Assembly (NCBI RefSeq): GCF_016313185.1
Contig: NZ_CP066218.1
Location: 2,480,001 to 2,544,000, forward strand
Direction: 5' to 3'
Length of the DNA stretch: 64,000 bases
From: Mycolicibacterium baixiangningiae
GTDB lineage: Bacteria; Actinomycetota; Actinomycetes; Mycobacteriales; Mycobacteriaceae
Shown: positions 42,898 through 52,000 of the stretch, in pieces
Numbering within the stretch: position 1 is the stretch's first letter
Layout of the letters: each line of letters begins with the position of its first letter
Position numbers and translations under genes: made by a program
Notes under the pieces: model-generated
Seen by the model: only the letters and a program-made list of their open reading frames with translations
Told to the model about the DNA's origin: nothing
Databases searched by the model: none

Positions 42898-44484
42898 ATG
42901 GCGGACCTGTCCGATTGGTTCCTCAACGTCGATGAACGCGGCAACCCGTCGTCGCAGTTGCCTGCGTTCTGCGATGGCAACCTCGTCGAACCGCTGATCC
43001 ACGGCGCGACGTACTTCGCCGCGCTGGCCACCGAGGTGGAAGCGCTCGGGCCGGGGGACCACCTGTTCTTCACCGACTGGCGCGGTGACCCCGATCAGAA
43101 GATGCGGGACGACGGACCGACGGTGCGCGAGTTGTTCTCCCGGGCTGCCGAACGCGGCGTCGTGGTCAAGGGGCTGGTGTGGCGCTCACACCTGGACCAG
43201 TTCTCCTACAGCGAGAAGGAGAACCAGCACCTCGGTGAGGCGATCGAACGTGCGGGCGGTGAGGTGCTGCTGGATCAGCGGGTGCGGATCGGCGGGTCCC
43301 ATCATCAGAAGTTCGTGGTGATCCGCCATCCTGGCGCGCCCGAGCGTGACGTGGCGTTCGCCGGCGGTATCGACCTGTGCCATTCGCGCCGCGACGACGC
43401 GTCGCACCGCGGCGATCGACAGGCGGTGCAGATGTCAAAGCGGTACGGCGACCATCCACCTTGGCACGACGCACAATTGCGGCTGCAGGGCCCGGTGGTC
43501 GGCGTGCTGGACACCACGTTCCGCGAACGCTGGAACGACCCGGCCCCGCTGGACACGCTGAACCCCGTCGCCTGGGTGGTGGATCGCCTGCGCGGTGCCG
43601 ATCTGACGGCGGACCCGCTGCCCGAGCAACCGCCTGATCCACCGTCCTGCGGGCCGCATGCGGTGCAGGTGCTGCGCACTTATCCCGACGCGCACTTCAC
43701 CTACGACTTCGCCCCGCACGGCGAGCGCAGTGTGGCGCGCGGCTATACCAAGGCGGTGCAACGCGCCCGGCGGCTGATCTACCTCGAGGATCAATACCTG
43801 TGGTCCAAGCAGGTGGCCGACCTGTTCGCCAAGGCGCTGGCCGACAACCCCGATCTGCACCTGATCGCGGTGATCCCGCGGTATCCCGATGTCGACGGGC
43901 GGTTGGCGCTTCCCCCGAACCAGGTCGGGCGCGGACAAGCCATCGAGACATGCGAGGCCGCCGGGCCGGGCCGGGTGCACGTCTTCGACGTCGAAAACCA
44001 CGAGGGCACACCGGTGTACGTGCACGCCAAGGTCTGTGTGGTCGACGACGTGTGGGCGTGTGTGGGCAGCGACAACTTCAATCGGCGGTCGTGGACGCAC
44101 GACAGTGAGTTGTCGTGTGCGGTACTGGATGACACCCGCGACGAGCGGTTGCCGCGGGATCCGGCGGGGCTCGGAGACGGCTCGCGGGTGTTCGCCCGTG
44201 ATCTGAGGCTGCGCCTGATGCGTGAGCACCTCGACCGCGCGGACGATGATGGGCAGGGTCTGGTCGACCCGACGGATGTGGTGCACGAGATGGTCTCGGC
44301 GGCACAGGCTTTGGACGACTGGTATGCGGGTGGACAGGTCGGTCCGCGGCCGCCGGGACGGCTGCGGCCGCACCGCACCGAACAACTGGGCAGATTCACC
44401 CGGCTGTGGGCGGTCCCGGTGTACCGGATGATGTACGACCCCGACGGCCGCTCCTACCGGGCGCGCTTGCGCGGGGAGTGGTGA
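42898..44484 (+). CDS. phospholipase D family protein
   Basis: The 528-residue protein has two HKD motifs: HHQKFVVIRHPGAP with the Asp in FAGGID (near residues 137-160), and VHAKVCVVDDVWACVGSDNF (near 374-393). Both catalytic His/Lys pairs are intact, so phosphodiesterase or transphosphatidylation activity is likely. No signal peptide is seen, so it is probably cytoplasmic or membrane-peripheral. A TACACT promoter lies just upstream. The substrate cannot be told from sequence. Confidence 0.88.
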   Translation: MADLSDWFLNVDERGNPSSQLPAFCDGNLVEPLIHGATYFAALATEVEALGPGDHLFFTDWRGDPDQKMRDDGPTVRELFSRAAERGVVVKGLVWRSHLDQFSYSEKENQHLGEAIERAGGEVLLDQRVRIGGSHHQKFVVIRHPGAPERDVAFAGGIDLCHSRRDDASHRGDRQAVQMSKRYGDHPPWHDAQLRLQGPVVGVLDTTFRERWNDPAPLDTLNPVAWVVDRLRGADLTADPLPEQPPDPPSCGPHAVQVLRTYPDAHFTYDFAPHGERSVARGYTKAVQRARRLIYLEDQYLWSKQVADLFAKALADNPDLHLIAVIPRYPDVDGRLALPPNQVGRGQAIETCEAAGPGRVHVFDVENHEGTPVYVHAKVCVVDDVWACVGSDNFNRRSWTHDSELSCAVLDDTRDERLPRDPAGLGDGSRVFARDLRLRLMREHLDRADDDGQGLVDPTDVVHEMVSAAQALDDWYAGGQVGPRPPGRLRPHRTEQLGRFTRLWAVPVYRMMYDPDGRSYRARLRGEW

Positions 44485-44569
44485 TCACGGTCAGCGCCTC
44501 CACGAGTAGAACCGACGTGTCGGTGTGATGTCTTGGGAGATGACAGCTACTCCTGTCGGTGGGTCGGAT

Positions 44570-44575
44570 TACACT
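44570..44575 (+). promoter_or_regulatory. -10 element of the DUF222/HNH gene, probably leaderless
   Basis: TACACT is followed by 7 nt (CGCACAC) and then the ATG at 44583. Spacing equals that at fadD15 and the Rv2175c-like gene, so the transcript probably begins at the start codon. Confidence 0.5.
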
Positions 44576-44582
44576 CGCACAC

Positions 44583-46154
44583 ATGTTCGATGAATCCTCG
44601 TCAGACGAGTTGGTGGCGGTTATCGCTGACTCGTACCGTGAGGAGTCGACGCTGGTGGGGCGCCGGGTGGCGGCGGTGGCGGAGTTGTTGGGTCGGCGCA
44701 CGTGGGAGGCTGAGGCCGAGGACCCGGACTGCGGCTACATGATCGTGACGGGCTTGCAGCGCACCAGCGTCGAAGTGGCCGCGGCGATGAATCTGCCCCC
44801 GGGCGCGGCCAGCACGCTGGTGGCCAACGCCGAAGCCTTGGACAGTCGCTTCCCGACAGTCATGGCGGTGCTGTGCGCGGGGGACACTGATTGGCGCACG
44901 GTGCAGATCATTCTCAAGCGCACCGAACTGGTTCGGGATTTGTCGGTGCTCGCCGCCCTCGACAGCAGGTTGTCGTCCGGGGTGGCGCGCTGGCAGTCGT
45001 GGTCGCGTAAACGGGTCAACAACACCGTCGACGCCGCGGTGCGCGCGTTGGATCCCGACGCCATCCGGGAACGCGAAACCGCTGAAGACAATCGGCATTT
45101 CGACGTCATCCCGGTGGGGAACGGCACCGCCAAAGTCGACGGGGTCCTCGACGCGGAATCGGCGGTGATCGTGGATGAGAAGATCGCCGCCCTGGCCAAC
45201 GGGGTGTGCCCGCAGGATCCGCGCACCCTGGACCAGCGGCGCGCCGATGCGGTGGCGGCGATGGCCCAGGCCATCACGCTGGCGTGCCGATGCCCCGCCT
45301 GCTCGAACGCCGACACACCCGCGCCGACCGTGGACGAGGGCCGCGGCGTGCGGACGGTGATCAATGTGATCGCCGACCAATCCACCGTGCTGGGTATCGG
45401 GAACAAGCCCGGGTATCTGGCCGGGTTCGGGGTGATCGACGCCGAGGTGGTGCGGCGCATGGTCGAGCGGGCCACCTTGCGGGTGCTCACCGCGCCGGTG
45501 GTGACCGCCGAGGAGATGAGGCGCTATCAGCCGACGGCGGCGGTGGAACGGTTTGTGCGGATGCGGGATCTGACGTGCCGGTTCCCGGGGTGTGACCGCC
45601 CCGCTGAGCGCTGCGATCTGGACCATACGATTCCGTTCAACCATGTCGACCCGTCCAAGGGTGGTTTCACCACCCCGAACAATCTGAAATGCCTGTGCCG
45701 CCAACATCATCGGCTCAAAACGTTCGACAACGGGTGGCATGATGTGCAATTGCCCGACGGCACCATTGTGTGGACATCACCGACCGGGCGAATGTACTGC
45801 ACCGCCCCCGGCGGCATCGAATTGTTCCCCCGGATGGGACCACCGGCGTGTGTGGAGCCGAAAGCACGCCGACGCAACCTGTCTCGGGAACGCGCAAAAC
45901 GTATCGCCCGTACCCGGGAGCGCAACCGCACCCTGAGGCCGGTCAACACCGCGCGCCGCAGGCTCGACGCCGCGCGCAAGCATGAGATCGAGAACCGCAA
46001 GGACCGCAACCGTCGACGTCGCCCCGCGCTGTTGATGCTCGAGCACCGAAGAAAAGCCAACCCGTACCTGCGCTGGATCAACGAGCCCGACCAACCCGAA
46101 ACCCTCCCACCGGACTGGCAACCACCCCCCGAACCCGACAAACCACCCTTCTGA
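44583..46154 (+). CDS. DUF222 / HNH endonuclease protein (13E12 family)
   Basis: The protein of about 523 residues has an N-terminal DUF222 region (about 30-290) and a C-terminal HNH nuclease with Cys pairs, CRFPGCDRPAERCDLDHTI and NLKCLCRQHHRLK (about 331-379), supplying zinc and catalytic His. A long basic tail (RRRNLSRERAKRIARTRERN) follows. Such genes occur in many copies in mycobacteria and relate to the 13E12 repeat; they may be mobile or recombination-linked. The leaderless promoter suggests an active gene. It converges on the response regulator with a 7-bp gap. Confidence 0.9.
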   Translation: MFDESSSDELVAVIADSYREESTLVGRRVAAVAELLGRRTWEAEAEDPDCGYMIVTGLQRTSVEVAAAMNLPPGAASTLVANAEALDSRFPTVMAVLCAGDTDWRTVQIILKRTELVRDLSVLAALDSRLSSGVARWQSWSRKRVNNTVDAAVRALDPDAIRERETAEDNRHFDVIPVGNGTAKVDGVLDAESAVIVDEKIAALANGVCPQDPRTLDQRRADAVAAMAQAITLACRCPACSNADTPAPTVDEGRGVRTVINVIADQSTVLGIGNKPGYLAGFGVIDAEVVRRMVERATLRVLTAPVVTAEEMRRYQPTAAVERFVRMRDLTCRFPGCDRPAERCDLDHTIPFNHVDPSKGGFTTPNNLKCLCRQHHRLKTFDNGWHDVQLPDGTIVWTSPTGRMYCTAPGGIELFPRMGPPACVEPKARRRNLSRERAKRIARTRERNRTLRPVNTARRRLDAARKHEIENRKDRNRRRRPALLMLEHRRKANPYLRWINEPDQPETLPPDWQPPPEPDKPPF

Positions 46155-46161
46155 GGTGGCG

Positions 46162-46821
46162 CTACGCGCTGGTCCGGTAACGCCGCTCGGGTCGCCCCAC
46201 GCCGTACTGCAGCCGCAACTCCAGGGCGCCGGTGCTCAGGTAGTGCTCGAGATAGCGCCGTGCGCTGACCCGCGAAATTCCCACCAGCGCAGCACATTCG
46301 GTCGAAGATACTTCCCCGGCCTCCTGCACCGCATCGAGGACGAGCCGCCCGGTCTCGATGCCGAGTCCCTTGGGCAGCACCTCACCGCCGCTCTGACGGC
46401 CGAACAGCGAGTCGATCAGCGACTGATCGGCGCCCCGCGCGGATTCCAGCGCGTCCGCGCGAGTGGCGAACGCCTCGAGTTTGGCGCGCAGCTGCGCGAA
46501 CTCGAACGGTTTGATCAGGTAGTCCGCCGCGCCACCGTCGAGAGCCGCGCTGACGGTGTCGAGTTCGCGCGCCGCGGTGATCATGATGACGCCGACCCGG
46601 TCCCCATCCGACCGCAACCGCTGCAGCACCTCGAGCCCGGTCATGTCCGGCAGGTAGACGTCGAGCAGGATCAGGTGCGGCGCGAGCTCACGTGCGGCGG
46701 TCAGCGCTTCGCCGCCGGTGCGCGCCACGCCCACCGCCCGGAATCCGTCCACCCGCTCGACGAACCGGCGGTGGATGTCGGCGACCATGAAATCGTCGTC
46801 GACCACCAGCACGTCACGCAT
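46162..46821 (-). CDS. response regulator, CitB/DctR type
   Basis: The 219-residue regulator has a receiver domain with acidic DVLVVDDDF, phosphoacceptor Asp54 in LILLDVYLP, a Thr/Ser in ITAAREL and Lys in YLIKPFEF. The C-terminal helix-turn-helix (SSTECAALVGISRVSARRYLEHYL) is the CitB/DcuR type. It overlaps the sensor kinase gene by 8 nt and is transcribed with it. The kinase-regulator pair is divergent from tctCBA, which it likely controls in response to a tricarboxylate. Confidence 0.92.
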   Translation of the reverse strand: MRDVLVVDDDFMVADIHRRFVERVDGFRAVGVARTGGEALTAARELAPHLILLDVYLPDMTGLEVLQRLRSDGDRVGVIMITAARELDTVSAALDGGAADYLIKPFEFAQLRAKLEAFATRADALESARGADQSLIDSLFGRQSGGEVLPKGLGIETGRLVLDAVQEAGEVSSTECAALVGISRVSARRYLEHYLSTGALELRLQYGVGRPERRYRTSA

Positions 46822-48433
46822 GCGCGGCCACCCGCGTCATCGGCAGCCGCACCGCGAACACCGCGCCGCCGTCCTGGCGGTCGGAGACCTCGACGACGCC
46901 GCCGTGCTGCGCGGTGACCAGCCGCACGAGCGCCAGCCCGATGCCCCGGCCGCCCGGCGCCTCGGGCTTCGACGTCACGCCGCGGGCGAAGATCGTCTCC
47001 CGAAGATGCTCGGGCACACCGGGTCCGGTATCGGTCACGCTGATCGACAACCCCTCGGCGTCGTCGATCAGCACGGTCACCCGGGCCGCACCCGAACCCA
47101 CCGACACGTCGACCGCATTGTCGATCAGATTGCCCAGCACCGTGATGACGTCGGTGGCCAGCGCCGGATCGAGCGCGCCGAGATGCGAATCGGGATCGAG
47201 GCTCAGCCTCACACCGCTTTCGGCGGCCAGCGTGGTCTTCGCGATCAACAGCGCCGCGACGGCGGGGTCGGCGATCCGCCGGGTGACCGCATCGCTGATC
47301 TCCGCGCGTCGCCGGGTCAGCTCGCCGATCAGGTCCCGCACCGCGTCGTATTCGCCGAGCTGCACCAACCCCGAGATCGTGTGCAGCTGGTTGGCGAACT
47401 CGTGGGTCTGCGCGCGCAACGTATCGGTGACGCTCTTGTGCGACGACAACTGTGCCTGAAGGGCGGCCAATTCGGTGCTGTCGCGCATCGTCGTCACCGT
47501 ACCGATCCATTGCCCGCCGCTCGACGCGGTGCGCCGGTTGAGCGCCAGGACGCTGGCGCGGGTGGCGATGACGACGTCGCGGCCGTCCTCCCCGGACAGC
47601 AGGAAGTCGACCACCGCCGGATCGAGCCCGACGGCGTCGGCCCGTTGACCCACTGCCGCACCCGAGAGGCCGAGCAACTCCTGGGCGCTGTCGTTGAGCA
47701 GTGTGATGACACCGTTGGTGTTCACCGCCACCACGCCTTCACGGATGCTGTGCAGCAACGCTTCCCGGTGATCCGCCAACCCGGCGATCTCCGCGACCTC
47801 CAGCCCGCGGGTGTGGCGTTTGATCCGCCGGGACAGCAGCCACGACGCCAGCAGACCGAGCGCGGCGGCCAATCCGAGGTAGAGGAGCAGTCGTTCACCG
47901 GCTCCGCTGAGCAGTTCCCACACCGACGGATACGGTTCGCTGACCGACGCGATCGCCAGTACCTCACCGCGGCTGGACAGCACCGGCACCTGGCCGATGA
48001 GGCTGTGCACCCCGTCGATGTCGTCGTCGCCGAACCACGCCCGCCCCTCGTCGGCGCGCGTGACGGCCAGATCGACGGTGTGGCCGGCCCGCGAGGGATC
48101 CGACGACGCCAGCACCCCGCCCTTCGGGTCGACGATCTCGGCCAGCCCGGCACCCGACAGCGCCACCGCGCGGTCGACCTCGGGCGCCAGCACCCGCGAT
48201 GCGAACGGATCGGCGAAGCGGTCCCGCACGATCGGCGTGGACGCGACGTTCTCCGCGGCCGCGATCATCCGCTGGCCGCGTACATCCCGGAACTCCCGGG
48301 TGGACTGCGCCACCGACACCGCCGCGACGGCCAGTAGCACCACCGCCACCACCAGCAGCTGGAACACCAGGAACTGACCGGCGAGGCTGCGCCTGCCGAA
48401 TGCGCGCACCATCCCGAATAATCGTGAACTCAA
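46814..48433 (-). CDS. sensor histidine kinase, CitA/DcuS type
   Basis: The 539-residue kinase has a membrane helix near the N-terminus, a periplasmic sensor of about 130 residues (CitA/PASp-like), a second helix (LLLYLGLAAALGLLASWLL), a cytoplasmic PAS domain (EGVVAVNTNGVITLLNDSAQ) and a kinase core. The phospho-His motif is THEFANQLHTISGLVQLG (near 344), typical of the HPK5/CitA group; N-box IDNAVDVSV and G-box DTGPGVP, GRGIGLALV are present. TTG 48433 is used; ATG 48412 is an alternative. Confidence 0.9.
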   Translation of the reverse strand: MSSRLFGMVRAFGRRSLAGQFLVFQLLVVAVVLLAVAAVSVAQSTREFRDVRGQRMIAAAENVASTPIVRDRFADPFASRVLAPEVDRAVALSGAGLAEIVDPKGGVLASSDPSRAGHTVDLAVTRADEGRAWFGDDDIDGVHSLIGQVPVLSSRGEVLAIASVSEPYPSVWELLSGAGERLLLYLGLAAALGLLASWLLSRRIKRHTRGLEVAEIAGLADHREALLHSIREGVVAVNTNGVITLLNDSAQELLGLSGAAVGQRADAVGLDPAVVDFLLSGEDGRDVVIATRASVLALNRRTASSGGQWIGTVTTMRDSTELAALQAQLSSHKSVTDTLRAQTHEFANQLHTISGLVQLGEYDAVRDLIGELTRRRAEISDAVTRRIADPAVAALLIAKTTLAAESGVRLSLDPDSHLGALDPALATDVITVLGNLIDNAVDVSVGSGAARVTVLIDDAEGLSISVTDTGPGVPEHLRETIFARGVTSKPEAPGGRGIGLALVRLVTAQHGGVVEVSDRQDGGAVFAVRLPMTRVAAHA

Positions 48434-48462
48434 CGACCAAAACGTCCTTTGCTTCCGAATCA

Positions 48463-48476
48463 GTGACTCACATCAC
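48463..48476. promoter_or_regulatory. CRP-like palindrome between sensor kinase and tctC
   Basis: GTGA-CTCACA-TCAC is a perfect palindrome of half-sites GTGA/TCAC with 6-bp spacing, the core of CRP/FNR-family operators (TGTGA-N6-TCACA). It is 14 bp before the tctC ATG and 29 bp from the kinase start on the other strand. The outer T and A are replaced. The bound factor (CRP or another) is inferred. Confidence 0.45.
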
Positions 48477-48490
48477 GTTCCGGGTCCAGT

Positions 48491-49477
48491 ATGACCACCG
48501 TGATACGAAACCTGCGTGCGCTGGCCGTCGTGGTGCTCGCCGCAATACTCCTGACCGCCTGCGGGGTGACCCGCGGCAACGACTCCGAGGGTCTGCACCG
48601 GCTGCGGATGATGGTGCCCAACAGTCCGGGTGGCGGCTACGACCTCACCGCACGCACGGCGGTGAAGATCATGGAGGACAACGACATCACCGGGCGCGTC
48701 GAGGTGTTCAACGTGATCGGCGCCGGCGGCACCGTCGCGATGGCCCGGTTGATGAACGAGCGCGGCAACGACGACCTCATGATGACGATGGGGCTCGGCG
48801 TCGTCGGCGCCACCTATACCAACGGCTCCAACATCAAGGCCTCCGACGCCACCGCGCTGGCCAAGCTCATCGAGGACCCGGGGGCGATCTTCGTGCCCGC
48901 CGACTCGCCGTTCCAGACCGTCGGCGACTTCGTCGAGGCGTGGAAGGCCGATCCGGCCAACGTGACCATCGGGGGCGGTTCGTCCCCGGGCGGTCCCGAC
49001 CACCTGTTTCCGATGGAGCTCGCCGAAACGGTCGGCGTGAACCCGAAAGCGGTCAACTTCATCACCTACGACGGCGGCGGCGATCTGCTCACCGCACTGC
49101 TCGGCAAGAAGATCACCGCGGGCACCTCGAGCCCTGGTGAACTGATCGACCAGATCGCGGCCGGCCAACTGCGGGTGCTCGCCGTCTCCAGCGACGAACG
49201 GGTCGAGGGTGTCGACGCTCCCACGCTGAAGGAGTCCGGCATCGACCTCACATTCGCCAACTGGCGCGGAGTCCTCGCCCCGCCAGACATCTCCGCTGAC
49301 GCCAAACAGGCGATGATCCGCGCGCTCGAGGAACTGCACGCCACCGACCAGTGGAAGGAGGCGCTGGTCAAGAACGGCTGGACCGACGCCTTCGTCACCG
49401 GCCCGGCGTTCGAGCAGTTCCTCGTCGAACAGGACGAGCGGGTTTCGTCGACCTTGACCGAACTGGGGCTGGTATGA
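48491..49477 (+). CDS. tctC: tripartite tricarboxylate transporter substrate-binding lipoprotein TctC
   Basis: The 328-residue extracytoplasmic solute receptor has a signal peptide ending in the lipobox LLTAC (Cys24), so it is anchored to the outer face of the membrane. The mature part has PNSPGGGYDLTARTA and VEVFNVIGAGGTVAMARL, typical Bug/TctC motifs, and GTSSPGELIDQIAAGQLRVL. It captures a carboxylate for the TctAB channel. The tctB ATG overlaps the stop. ATG 48491 is used. Confidence 0.92.
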   Translation: MTTVIRNLRALAVVVLAAILLTACGVTRGNDSEGLHRLRMMVPNSPGGGYDLTARTAVKIMEDNDITGRVEVFNVIGAGGTVAMARLMNERGNDDLMMTMGLGVVGATYTNGSNIKASDATALAKLIEDPGAIFVPADSPFQTVGDFVEAWKADPANVTIGGGSSPGGPDHLFPMELAETVGVNPKAVNFITYDGGGDLLTALLGKKITAGTSSPGELIDQIAAGQLRVLAVSSDERVEGVDAPTLKESGIDLTFANWRGVLAPPDISADAKQAMIRALEELHATDQWKEALVKNGWTDAFVTGPAFEQFLVEQDERVSSTLTELGLV

Positions 49478-49995
49478 CCACCGACAAGACAACCACGACC
49501 GACAAACCCAAGCGCGTCGACCGGGCGCAGTACCTGATCTGCGCCGTGCTCGCGGTGGTGGGCACCTTCCTCATCGTCGACGCGCTCCGCCTGACCGCCG
49601 GATTCGCGAAGGTGGATCCGGTGGGGCCCAGGGCATTTCCGATCGTCATCGGGGTCGTGCTCATCGTGCTTGCGGTCATCCTCGCCGTCGCGATCCCGCG
49701 GGGGTCGGTGGGGGAGGCCGATGCCGGTGAGGACGTCGACCCGGACGCGCCGAGCGATTGGCGCACGGTCGGAATGCTCGTCGGGCTGTTCGTCGCCGTC
49801 ATCCTGCTGGTGCAGCCTCTCGGCTGGGTGATCACCGGCACCCTGCTGTTCTCCGGCTCGGTGGCCGTGCTCGGCAACCGCCACTGGGTGCGCAACATCG
49901 CGATCGGGCTGGCGCTGTCGCTGATCAGCTTCTACGCGTTCTACTCCGGGCTCGGAATCCCGCTGCCCGCAGGCATTCTCGACGGGATTCTGTAG
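49474..49995 (+). CDS. tctB: tripartite tricarboxylate transporter small subunit TctB
   Basis: The 173-residue protein has four hydrophobic segments (YLICAVLAVVGTFLIVDAL, VIGVVLIVLAVILAVAI, VGMLVGLFVAVILLVQPLG and IAIGLALSLISFYAFYS), the TctB fold. It is the small membrane subunit of the tctCBA system and overlaps tctC by ATGA. TctA starts right after its stop, with no gap. Sequence is poorly conserved in this family, but position and topology fit well. Confidence 0.88.
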   Translation: MTTDKTTTTDKPKRVDRAQYLICAVLAVVGTFLIVDALRLTAGFAKVDPVGPRAFPIVIGVVLIVLAVILAVAIPRGSVGEADAGEDVDPDAPSDWRTVGMLVGLFVAVILLVQPLGWVITGTLLFSGSVAVLGNRHWVRNIAIGLALSLISFYAFYSGLGIPLPAGILDGIL

Positions 49996-51537
49996 ATGAA
50001 CAACCTGGACTGGCTCATGCAGGGCTTCGCGGAAGCCGCGACGCCGATGAACCTGCTGTACGCGGTCATCGGCGTGCTGCTGGGCACCGCGGTCGGCGTG
50101 CTGCCCGGCATCGGACCGGCGATGACGGTCGCGCTGCTGCTGCCCGTCACCTACAACGTCAGCCCGAGCGCGGCGTTCATCATGTTCGCCGGCATCTTCT
50201 ACGGTGGCATGTACGGCGGGTCGACGACCTCCATCCTGCTGAACACCCCCGGCGAGTCGTCCTCGGTCATCACCGCGATCGAGGGCAACAGGATGGCCAA
50301 GGCCGGCCGGGCCGCCCAGGCGCTGGCCACCGCCGCCATCGGGTCGTTCGTCGCGGGTGTGATCGGCACCGCGCTGCTGGCGGCGTTCGCCCCGCCGATC
50401 TCCCGGTTCGCGGTCACCCTCGGTGCGCCGTCATACCTGGCCATCATGGTGTTCGCGCTCGTCGCGGTCACCGCCGTGCTCGGCGCGTCGAAGCTGCGCG
50501 GGGCGATCTCGCTGTTCCTCGGCCTGGCCATCGGCGTGGTCGGGATCGACTTCCTCACCGGCCAACCGCGGGCCACCTTCGGGCTGCCGCAACTGTCCGA
50601 CGGGATCGACATCGTGGTGATCGCGGTCGCGATCTTCGCCCTCGGTGAGGCGCTGTGGGTGGCGGCGCACCTGAGGCGCCGCCCGGCCGAGGTGATCCCG
50701 GTGGGGCGGCCGTGGATGGGCCGCGACGACTTCCGGCGCTCGTGGAAGCCGTGGCTGCGCGGGACCGCCTACGGGTTCCCGTTCGGTGCGCTGCCCGCCG
50801 GCGGTGCGGAACTGCCGACCTTCCTGTCCTACATCACCGAGAAACGCCTCTCGAAGCACAAGGAGGAGTTCGGCAAGGGGGCCATCGAGGGGGTGGCCGG
50901 ACCGGAGGCCGCCAACAACGCCTCGGCGGCCGGCACTCTGGTGCCGATGCTGTCGCTCGGCCTGCCCACCAACGCCACCGCGGCGGTCATGCTGACCGCG
51001 TTCGTGTCCTACGGAATCCAGCCCGGCCCCACGCTGTTCGAGAAAGAGCCGTTGCTGATCTGGACCCTGATCGCCAGCCTGTTCATCGGCAACCTGTTGC
51101 TGCTGCTGCTCAACCTGCCGTTGGCGCCGCTGTGGGCCAAACTGCTGCGCACCCCCCGGCCCTACCTGTACGCGGGCATCCTGTTCTTCGCGACGCTGGG
51201 TGCGCTCGCGGTCAACGTCCAGCCGCTCGACCTGGCACTGCTGTTGTTGTTCGGCCTGCTCGGCCTGATGATGCGCCGATTCGGGCTGCCGGTGCTACCC
51301 CTGATCATCGGCGTCATCCTCGGGCCCCGCATCGAACGCCAACTGCGCCAGAGCCTTCAGCTCGGCGGTGGCGACTGGACGAGCCTGTTCACCGAACCGG
51401 TCGCCATCGTCGTCTACGTGCTGATGGCGCTGCTGCTGCTGGCGCCGTTGGTGCTCAAACTGATGCACCGCAGTGAAGACACGCTGCTCATCGTGGAGGA
51501 CGACGTGGACCAGAAGGAAAAGGCGGCACGCTCATGA
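49996..51537 (+). CDS. tctA: tripartite tricarboxylate transporter large subunit TctA
   Basis: The 513-residue protein has about twelve membrane segments and the TctA motifs [40 protein letters not shown] and [18 protein letters not shown]. It forms the cation-driven channel of the system with TctB and TctC. The ATG begins immediately after tctB. The stop (ATGA) overlaps the first of two 35-bp repeats that lead to a universal stress protein gene. The transported substrate is a carboxylate, likely citrate or another tricarboxylate given the linked CitA-like kinase. Confidence 0.93.
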   Translation: MNNLDWLMQGFAEAATPMNLLYAVIGVLLGTAVGVLPGIGPAMTVALLLPVTYNVSPSAAFIMFAGIFYGGMYGGSTTSILLNTPGESSSVITAIEGNRMAKAGRAAQALATAAIGSFVAGVIGTALLAAFAPPISRFAVTLGAPSYLAIMVFALVAVTAVLGASKLRGAISLFLGLAIGVVGIDFLTGQPRATFGLPQLSDGIDIVVIAVAIFALGEALWVAAHLRRRPAEVIPVGRPWMGRDDFRRSWKPWLRGTAYGFPFGALPAGGAELPTFLSYITEKRLSKHKEEFGKGAIEGVAGPEAANNASAAGTLVPMLSLGLPTNATAAVMLTAFVSYGIQPGPTLFEKEPLLIWTLIASLFIGNLLLLLLNLPLAPLWAKLLRTPRPYLYAGILFFATLGALAVNVQPLDLALLLLFGLLGLMMRRFGLPVLPLIIGVILGPRIERQLRQSLQLGGGDWTSLFTEPVAIVVYVLMALLLLAPLVLKLMHRSEDTLLIVEDDVDQKEKAARS

Positions 51538-51603
51538 TCACCGACGAGCGCTTGCGCGAGGAGACGAGATGATCACCGACGAGCGCTTGCGCGAGGAGAC
51601 GAG
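51534..51603 (+). repeat. two 35-bp tandem repeats, each a 12-codon ORF chained to the next gene
   Basis: Two exact 35-bp units begin ATGATCACCGACGAG and end GCGCGAGGAGACGAG. Each unit starts with ATG and carries GAGGAG as a ribosome site for the next ATG. Each reads [12 protein letters not shown] and ends in TGA overlapping the following ATG as ATGA. The chain therefore runs tctA stop, mini-ORF 1, mini-ORF 2, universal stress gene. A core (GAGCGCTTGCGCGA) is shared with the ftsZ leader. Structure is seen; translation is inferred. Confidence 0.85.
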
Positions 51604-51996
51604 ATGATCATCGTCGGGTACACCGCGGACCGGTTCGGCGCGGCGGCGGTCGAACACGGTATCGCCGAGGCCAAACGGCGCGACACCGGTCTGCTCGTCG
51701 TCAACTCGACCGCCGGAGACTCCTACGTCGACGCCGGGTTCGCCCAGGCCGGTGACGTCCGTGGGCTCGAGGAGCTGCTCGCCGACTGCGGTGTGCCGTT
51801 CGAGGTGCAGCAGCCGGTCGGTGTCTACGCCGCGGACGCTCTGCTGACCGCGATGGAACGCGACGACGCCGACCTGTTGGTGATCGGCCTGCGTCACCGC
51901 AGCCCGGTGGGAAAGCTGTTGCTCGGCAGCGTGTCCCAGCGGGTGCTGCTGGAATGCCCGAAGCCTGTGCTCGCCGTCAAACCGGACGAGGCGTGA
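51604..51996 (+). CDS. universal stress protein
   Basis: The 130-residue UspA-domain protein has an N-terminal strand MIIVGYTADRFGAAAVEHG and the ATP-binding motif LVIGLRHRSPVGKLLLGSV, near residues 95-115, of the G-x2-G-x9-G-S/T type. It is downstream of tctA and its start codon forms the last junction of the 35-bp repeat chain, so it is probably co-translated with the transporter. Universal stress genes are often linked to tct systems. The stop is 4 bp from the convergent lipoprotein gene. Confidence 0.9.
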   Translation: MIIVGYTADRFGAAAVEHGIAEAKRRDTGLLVVNSTAGDSYVDAGFAQAGDVRGLEELLADCGVPFEVQQPVGVYAADALLTAMERDDADLLVIGLRHRSPVGKLLLGSVSQRVLLECPKPVLAVKPDEA

Positions 51997-52000
51997 CCGG

